From contig NZ_JAHLPM010000004.1 in assembly GCF_018917865.1 (NCBI RefSeq), positions 1 to 64,000 of the forward strand: a stretch of DNA of 64,000 nucleotides. Reading direction: 5' to 3'. Every line of letters starts with the position of its first letter. Positions within the stretch are counted from its first letter, which is position 1. The position numbers and the translations under genes were made by a program. Shown one piece after another: positions 59,016 to 64,000 of the stretch. The notes beneath the pieces are model-generated. The model saw only the letters and a program-made list of their open reading frames with translations. It searched no databases and was not told the origin of the DNA. This DNA comes from Tissierella simiarum. Its GTDB lineage: Bacteria > Bacillota > Clostridia > Tissierellales > Tissierellaceae.

Positions 59016-60299
59016 TTGTACTTGGATAAAATAAAATTTAGGAAAAAAGTTCTAATAATAGTTTTAATAATAGTCGGTTTAGTTTCCACTGTACAAACGA
59101 AAAACTTTATATATAATCCGGCAAAAATAAAAGTTATTAAAGGAGAAAATAAGAATCTAGATATATTATTCCCTTTCTCCTTATCTTCAATACAAGATGA
59201 AGAAAATATAGTGCAAACCACTTATAGCCAACATGAAAATCATGGTTTTAAAAAATCTTATAGCTTAAATGGAATAGATGAAGGAGAAGCCACATTTCAG
59301 TTAAAATTTCTTGGATTAATACCAATAAAAAGTGTAAATGTTAATGTAATAGATAGACCAATGTTAGTACCAGGAGGCAATGCAATAGGAGTAAAATTGA
59401 ATACAAAAGGTGTTTTAGTAGTTGCAGTTACTGATGTGATTGGCATTGATGGAAGAAGATGTAATCCTGCTAAAGAAGCTGGTTTAAAAGTGGGAGATAG
59501 CATTGTTGAAATAAATGGAATAAAAGTAAAAGATGCGGAGCATGTGGTTGAACTTTTGAATAATACAGAGGGAAAAAAAGTAAAAATAGTTATTGAAAGA
59601 AATAGAGCAGAGTTTATAACAGATGTAACTCCTATTCAAAGTATACAAGATAACTGTTACAGATTAGGAATATGGGTAAGAGATAAAACTGCTGGTATTG
59701 GAACATTAACTTTTTATGATGAAGAAACTAAGGTATTCGGTGCCCTTGGTCATGGTATAACTGATATGGATACTGGAAACTTGCTAAGTGTAGAAAAAGG
59801 AAAAATAATGAATGCCAAAATATCTAATATTGAACAAGGAAAAAGAGGAACTCCTGGAGAAATAAGAGGAGTATTCTATGAAACTGATAATATATTAGGA
59901 GATATTACAAAAAACAGCATATATGGAATATATGGTAAAATAAAAGATAGTTTTACTAAATCATCTAAGTTAAAATCCATACCTATAGGATTTAAAGAGG
60001 AAGTAAAAGAAGGAAAAGCGCATATATTAGCTACGATTGATGATAATAAAGTTGAAAAATTTGAAATCCAAATTGTAAAAATACAACCTCAACAGAATGC
60101 TGACCAAAAAAGTATGGTAATAAAAGTAACTGATAAAAAATTACTTCAAAAAACTGGTGGTATAGTTCAAGGAATGAGTGGTAGTCCTATCATACAAGAT
60201 GGAAAATTAGTTGGAGCTATTACTCATGTTTTTGTTAACGACCCTACAAAAGGTTATGGAATATTTATAGAATGGATGTTGGAGCAAGCGGATTTTTAA
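59016..60299 (+). CDS. spoIVB: SpoIVB serine peptidase
   Basis: 427 residues: one N-terminal helix (KVLIIVLIIVGLVSTVQT), a PDZ domain (about 140-200: AKEAGLKVGDSIVEINGIKV) and an S55 peptidase with His about 246 in GALGHGITD and Ser about 388 in VQGMSGSPIIQDGK. It is made in the forespore and triggers pro-sigma-K processing via SpoIVFA. TTG 59016 starts directly after a tiny GTG frame (58989-59015) that could couple translation. A forespore sigma promoter could not be read with confidence. Confidence 0.93.
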   Translation: MYLDKIKFRKKVLIIVLIIVGLVSTVQTKNFIYNPAKIKVIKGENKNLDILFPFSLSSIQDEENIVQTTYSQHENHGFKKSYSLNGIDEGEATFQLKFLGLIPIKSVNVNVIDRPMLVPGGNAIGVKLNTKGVLVVAVTDVIGIDGRRCNPAKEAGLKVGDSIVEINGIKVKDAEHVVELLNNTEGKKVKIVIERNRAEFITDVTPIQSIQDNCYRLGIWVRDKTAGIGTLTFYDEETKVFGALGHGITDMDTGNLLSVEKGKIMNAKISNIEQGKRGTPGEIRGVFYETDNILGDITKNSIYGIYGKIKDSFTKSSKLKSIPIGFKEEVKEGKAHILATIDDNKVEKFEIQIVKIQPQQNADQKSMVIKVTDKKLLQKTGGIVQGMSGSPIIQDGKLVGAITHVFVNDPTKGYGIFIEWMLEQADF

Positions 60300-60304
60300 T
60301 AATT

Positions 60305-60336
60305 AAAAAGATAGGCCTTATGGGCTTATCTTTTTT
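60305..60336 (+). terminator. Terminator after spoIVB
   Basis: AAAAAGATAGGCC (60305-60317) pairs with GGCTTATCTTTTT within 60323-60335 with one G-U pair. Confidence 0.8.
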
Positions 60337-60361
60337 AAAAAGAAAAAATATGAGAATTAAA

Positions 60362-60388
60362 GAAGGACATTTCATTTATTTGTCGAAT
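60362..60388 (+). promoter_or_regulatory. Sigma-H promoter with overlapping 0A box
   Basis: GAAGGACAT (60362-60370) fits the sigma-H -35 (RnAGGAWWT-like) and GTCGAAT (60382-60388) the -10 (RnnGAAT), 11 bases apart. TGTCGAA (60381-60387) is an exact Spo0A box lying on that -10. This suggests that Spo0A regulates its own stationary-phase promoter. Confidence 0.75.
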
Positions 60389-60431
60389 AGTTTAATTACA
60401 TATTTTTTACAAATATAGGGGGGTAATCATT

Positions 60432-61241
60432 TTGGAAAAGACTAAAGTTTTAATTGCAGATGATAACCGAGAATTTTGTGAAATTTTAAAACAATTTCTT
60501 GCACTTCACGAAGAATTTCATGTTATTGGAATTGCTAAGGATGGAATAGAGGCTTTAGATATAATAGATAAAGAGAAGCCTGATGTTTTAATATTGGATA
60601 TAATAATGCCACACTTAGATGGACTAGGTGTTTTAGAACGTCTCCATGACAATGAGATAGATTATTTTCCAAAAGTAATTATTTTATCTGCTGTTGGACA
60701 AGATAAGATTACACAAAGAGCAATAGAATTAGGTGCAGATTACTATGTAGTTAAACCTTTTGACTTTAATGTGTTTATTAAAAGGCTTAAACAAGTATCT
60801 GGCACAGAAAAAGAAGTGGAAAGAAGAAAGGAATATGTAACTATACCTATGCCTAAAGCTCATAGTAATACAGAAAAAAGTTTAGAGGCTAAAATTACTA
60901 ATGTTATCCATGAAATTGGAGTACCTGCTCACATTAAGGGTTATTTATATTTAAGAGAAGCTATTTCTATGGTAATTGATGACATGGAATTACTTGGGGC
61001 AGTAACCAAGGAATTATATCCTAATATAGCTAAAAAGTTTAATACTACTCCTAGTAGAGTTGAGAGAGCAATTAGACATGCTATTGAAGTAGCTTGGAGT
61101 AGAGGCAAAGTGGATACTATTAATAAGATCTTTGGATATACTGTTCATACAGATAAGGGGAAACCTACTAATAGTGAATTTATCGCAATGGTAGCAGATA
61201 AATTAAGATTGGAGCAGGAAATAATGGAAAGTAGCATATAA
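60432..61241 (+). CDS. spo0A: Sporulation master regulator Spo0A
   Basis: 269 residues. Receiver domain with acidic pair D10-D11, phospho-Asp56 ([10 protein letters not shown]), Thr/Ser of ILSAVG and Lys of YVVKPFD. The C-terminal effector domain has the sporulation-specific [13 protein letters not shown] and recognition helix [20 protein letters not shown] start with GGGGGG-type site just upstream. When phosphorylated it binds 0A boxes and starts sporulation. Followed by a very stable terminator. Confidence 0.97.
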   Translation: MEKTKVLIADDNREFCEILKQFLALHEEFHVIGIAKDGIEALDIIDKEKPDVLILDIIMPHLDGLGVLERLHDNEIDYFPKVIILSAVGQDKITQRAIELGADYYVVKPFDFNVFIKRLKQVSGTEKEVERRKEYVTIPMPKAHSNTEKSLEAKITNVIHEIGVPAHIKGYLYLREAISMVIDDMELLGAVTKELYPNIAKKFNTTPSRVERAIRHAIEVAWSRGKVDTINKIFGYTVHTDKGKPTNSEFIAMVADKLRLEQEIMESSI

Positions 61242-61291
61242 CATGAAAAACATCCTTCAAAATTAAGTGAAGGATGTTTTTCATGTTATAT
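61236..61291. terminator. 24-bp perfect hairpin after spo0A
   Basis: 61236-61259 pairs perfectly with 61268-61291 over 24 bases (core CATCCTTCA and TGAAGGATG; outer ATATAACATG and CATGTTATAT), loop AAATTAAG. The stop codon of spo0A (61239-61241) lies in the left arm. An internal T run makes it a terminator in both directions. Confidence 0.8.
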
Positions 61292-61299
61292 ATTTAATG

Positions 61300-61308
61300 T
61301 GATATAAT
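61300..61308 (+). promoter_or_regulatory. Extended -10 promoter of steA
   Basis: TGATATAAT, nine bases past the spo0A hairpin and 73 bases before ATG 61381. Confidence 0.5.
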
Positions 61309-61380
61309 ATATTTATCCTACTATTATGATATTAATAACATTGGGCAATAATGGTAAGAGATATAATTTGGAGGGTTCGC

Positions 61381-62502
61381 ATGTACATTAAAGGTATTGT
61401 AAAAAAAGATAAAAAAACAAAAAATTTGACTAGTAGATTGCAGCCAGGAGATATTGCTTTAATTTCTCATAAAGACTTGGATGAAATAGCTGCACTATCA
61501 CTGTCAGAAAAGAAGGTTAGATGTGTGATTAATACAGAGAAAACAATAAGTGGCAGATATCCAAATCAAGGTCCCTTAATTCTTCTGGAAAAAAATATTC
61601 CAATTTTTGAAGTAAAGGAGCCTTCTATTTTTGATGATTTTAAAGAGGGCGATACTATTGAAATTATAGAAGATAAAATTGTTTATGAGGGAAAAGATGC
61701 TGCAATCTGTCATTATCTAGATGAAGCAAAGATTGAAGAATTATTAAACATAGGTTATGATAATATAGAAAAAGAATTAGATAAGTTTATTGAAAACACT
61801 TTAGATTATGCAAAAAAAGAGAAAGGACTAGTAACTGGAAAAATTCCAATCCCTAAAATTAAGACTACTATTAATCAAAAACATGCATTAATAGTAGTTA
61901 GGGGAAAAGATTATAAAAGAGATTTGGAGACTATTAAGTCTTATATAGATGAAGTTAAACCTGTCTTAATTGGAGTAGACGGAGGTGCCGATGCATTATT
62001 AGATTTTGGTTATACACCTCATATTATTATTGGAGATATGGATAGTGTTTCTGATAATTGTTTGCTAAAAGCAAAAGAAGTTATTGTCCATGCTTATGCT
62101 GATGGTAGAGCTCCTGGATTAGATAGGGTAAGGAATCTAGGAATAGAACCAGTAATTTATCCTTCACCTGGAACTAGTGAAGATATAGCTTTATTATTAG
62201 CTTATGCTAACCATGCAGATTTGATAGTAGCTGTTGGAACACATACTAACATGATTGATTTTTTAGAGAAAGGTAGAAGTGGAATGTCTAGTACGTTCTT
62301 AGCTAGGCTTAAAGTAGGAGATAAATTAGTTGACGCTAAAGGAGTAAACAAACTATATCATAGTCCTGTTAAGGCTAAGCATTTAGCTTCTATTATAATT
62401 GGAGCTCTTATTCCTATTATTATATTAACTTTAATACATCCAGTTACTAAAAGTTTTTTGGTATTGCTTAAAATTAGATTTAAACTATTGTTTGGATTAT
62501 AA
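61381..62502 (+). CDS. steA: SteA-type septation protein
   Basis: 373 residues from ATG 61381 (TTGGAGGG is its ribosome site, inside a longer form from 61351). It has the thiamin-pyrophosphokinase-like core (VLIGVDGGADALLDFGYTP, IIIGDMDSVSDNCLLKA, GTSEDIALLLAYA, VGTHTNMIDFLEKGRSGMSS) and a C-terminal membrane helix (ASIIIGALIPIIILTLI). In Corynebacterium SteA forms a complex with SteB at the septum; its role in clostridia is inferred from the pair. Confidence 0.85.
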   Translation: MYIKGIVKKDKKTKNLTSRLQPGDIALISHKDLDEIAALSLSEKKVRCVINTEKTISGRYPNQGPLILLEKNIPIFEVKEPSIFDDFKEGDTIEIIEDKIVYEGKDAAICHYLDEAKIEELLNIGYDNIEKELDKFIENTLDYAKKEKGLVTGKIPIPKIKTTINQKHALIVVRGKDYKRDLETIKSYIDEVKPVLIGVDGGADALLDFGYTPHIIIGDMDSVSDNCLLKAKEVIVHAYADGRAPGLDRVRNLGIEPVIYPSPGTSEDIALLLAYANHADLIVAVGTHTNMIDFLEKGRSGMSSTFLARLKVGDKLVDAKGVNKLYHSPVKAKHLASIIIGALIPIIILTLIHPVTKSFLVLLKIRFKLLFGL

Positions 62503-62514
62503 GAGGTGATTTTA

Positions 62515-63393
62515 TTGCTGCCAAGTATGAGATTTTATGTTATTTCTATTGTTTCAATTTTTGCAGCTCTTGGAATTGGCATCTATATTGGGTTAGCCAT
62601 GGATGCACAAAATTTAATTATTGAACAAAAAGAGGATCTGGCAACTAAATTGGAACAAAAATTTGAAGATTTAAGAAGTGAGAATCAAAGTCTTAAAGTA
62701 AATGTAGCGGAGTTAAAAGATGAAAATGATATCAAAGATATATTTATAAAATCTACTTATGAAGAAATTATTAAGAATAAATTAGAAGATTTAAATATAG
62801 CTATCATTGAGACTAACCCTGATTATGTCTATTCATCAATTGGTAAAGAGTTAGAAAATGCAGGAGCAAAGGTAGTAAATGTTACTACCTTAAATAAGAA
62901 TATAACCGATACTTTAAAACTTAATGATATTTTTGCTAGTCTAGAGGAAAATGTTAATGGTGATCTTGTTACAAAAGCTATTAATAGCATTACTGAGTCT
63001 ATAGTCAAAGGAGAAGAATATCCATTAGTAGAAAAGTTGAAAGAAGAAGGTTTAATATATGCAGTAGGGGAATATAATGAGCCTATAGATTATGTAATAA
63101 TCTGTGGTGGTAGTTTAGATGGCAATCCTAATAGAATTAATAAAGTAGATAAAACAATTATTAATACAGTTAAAGCCTTGAACATACCAGTTATAGGTGT
63201 TGAAAAATCTACTGTAAATTATTCATATATTGAATCATATAAAGCTTTTAGAATTCCAACAGTAGACAATACTGACACAATAATAGGAAAAGTAGCAGTA
63301 ATTTTAGCTATGGATAATAGACCAGGTCATTATGGAATAAAACCTTCTGCTGAGAAGGTTATATCTAATTTAGAAAATCTTGCAGTAGAATAA
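62515..63393 (+). CDS. steB: SteB/MctB-like membrane protein
   Basis: 292 residues. TTG 62515 follows AAGAGGTGAT; the GTG at 62506 overlaps that site. One N-terminal helix (FYVISIVSIFAALGIGIYIGLAM), a coiled coil (about 35-70: KEDLATKLEQKFEDLRSENQ) and an extracytoplasmic domain (LNIAIIETNPDYVYSS, YVIICGGSLDGNPNRI). It matches the DUF3186 family formerly annotated as copper transporter MctB, now known as SteB with SteA. Confidence 0.82.
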   Translation: MLPSMRFYVISIVSIFAALGIGIYIGLAMDAQNLIIEQKEDLATKLEQKFEDLRSENQSLKVNVAELKDENDIKDIFIKSTYEEIIKNKLEDLNIAIIETNPDYVYSSIGKELENAGAKVVNVTTLNKNITDTLKLNDIFASLEENVNGDLVTKAINSITESIVKGEEYPLVEKLKEEGLIYAVGEYNEPIDYVIICGGSLDGNPNRINKVDKTIINTVKALNIPVIGVEKSTVNYSYIESYKAFRIPTVDNTDTIIGKVAVILAMDNRPGHYGIKPSAEKVISNLENLAVE

Positions 63394-63409
63394 CTTAAGG
63401 AGAGATAAT

Positions 63410-64000
63410 ATGGATAAAAAGGGAAAGCTTGTATGTGTTATTCCCGCTTATAATGAAGGAGATATAATCGAAAAAACCATAGATAATTTAAAAAAAATCC
63501 AATTAATAGATGAAATTGTTGTAGTAAATGATGGATCAACGGATAATACTATGAATGTAGTAAATAATCTTAATGTTACTGTTATAGATTTAGGCAAGAA
63601 CCATGGAAAAGGTTATGGAATGAAAAGAGCAATAGACACTTTAGATTATGATTATATTGCTTTTGTTGATGGAGATGTAGGAGATACGAGTATACAAGTA
63701 GAATCTTTAATATTGCCTGTTCTTGAAGGGAAAACAGATGTTACTATAGCGAAATTTTCATCAGCGTCTATTAAAGGTGGATTTGGATTGGTTAAAAGAC
63801 TTGCTAAAAAAGGTGTTTATTTTTATACAAAAAAAGAAATAAATACTTCTTTATCAGGTCAAAGAGTTTATAAAAGAGAAGTTGTAGAAAAGATGGACTA
63901 TATACCTGATAGATACGGAATTGAGGTAGCGATGACTATTCAAACTTTTAATAATGGATTTTCTATTCTGGAAGTACCAGTTACTATGAAACATAGATAT
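63410..64000 (+). CDS. Family 2 glycosyltransferase (partial)
   Basis: ATG 63410 behind AAGGAGAG opens a frame that runs past the window edge (197 codons seen). GT-A features: VCVIPAYNEGDIIEKTIDNL, EIVVVNDGSTDNTM, NHGKGYGMKRAID and the DxD motif AFVDGDVGD. It transfers a sugar or polyprenyl-phosphate-linked sugar for a surface polymer, substrate unknown. In other clostridia a GT2 gene likewise follows steA-steB. Confidence 0.88.
   Translation, partial: MDKKGKLVCVIPAYNEGDIIEKTIDNLKKIQLIDEIVVVNDGSTDNTMNVVNNLNVTVIDLGKNHGKGYGMKRAIDTLDYDYIAFVDGDVGDTSIQVESLILPVLEGKTDVTIAKFSSASIKGGFGLVKRLAKKGVYFYTKKEINTSLSGQRVYKREVVEKMDYIPDRYGIEVAMTIQTFNNGFSILEVPVTMKHRY

Overview
The window is AT-rich DNA from an anaerobic, endospore-forming low-GC Gram-positive, most likely Clostridia or Tissierellia. 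Evidence is the sporulation set (spoIIIAA-AH, spoIVB, spo0A, a YhcN-type spore lipoprotein and a sigma-K fragment), Gram-positive ribosome binding sites, frequent TTG/GTG starts, and the typical clostridial order asp23-amaP-nusB-xseAB-ispA-tlyA-recN-spoIVB-spo0A. No rRNA, tRNA or CRISPR array was recognised.

Layout. (1) 1-8000 is an accessory, decaying region. It holds csaA, a run of small phage-type genes, most broken by frameshifts or stops, a GNAT acetyltransferase, a DUF1259 gene, a degenerate IS3-family element (5821-7490) and an orphan C-terminal piece of sigma-K. (2) 8155-27501 starts with a yhcN lipoprotein gene and aroE, then a type IV pilus locus: pilB, pilT, pilC, a major pilin behind a c-di-GMP-I riboswitch, pilD, two sets of minor pilins, pilM, pilN, a pilO fused to a carbohydrate-binding-like domain and LysM, and an SLH-anchored protein. 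comFB, aroK, aroQ, efp and a CD1247-type gene follow. (3) 27502-44202 encodes a B12-dependent diol dehydratase microcompartment of the propanediol (Pdu) type. A PocR-domain histidine kinase, an AraC-type response regulator and an alcohol dehydrogenase stand upstream. The main operon has shell proteins (PduA, B, K, J, N types), dehydratase PduCDE, reactivase PduGH, PduL, an EutJ-like chaperone, a flavoprotein-like protein, PduO and PduP. (4) 44203-64000 is core genome: an IS scrap, spoIIIAA-AH behind a sigma-E-like promoter, asp23/amaP, nusB, a TsaD-like gene, xseA, xseB, ispA, a large OLE RNA with its partner gene oapA, tlyA, recN, spoIVB, spo0A with a sigma-H/0A-box promoter, steA, steB and the start of a glycosyltransferase.

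How the parts work together. Pilus synthesis shows three likely c-di-GMP inputs: the riboswitch before the pilin gene, the MshEN domain of PilB, and the ComFB protein at the end of the cluster. The pilus also seems anchored to the wall by unusual means (LysM on PilO, SLH on a companion protein with four repeats). In the microcompartment, diols are dehydrated to aldehydes by PduCDE, and the aldehydes are oxidised via PduP and PduL or reduced by the alcohol dehydrogenase. Six of the proteins carry similar N-terminal amphipathic helices that look like packaging signals. The OLE RNA is transcribed from its own strong promoter within the ispA-tlyA interval, next to its known membrane partner.

Candidates most worth attention: the OLE RNA locus, the c-di-GMP wiring of the pilus locus, the PilO-CBM-LysM fusion, the four-repeat SLH protein, the twin leader elements in front of two tiny phage-region genes, and the inverted-repeat element at 27783-27915.
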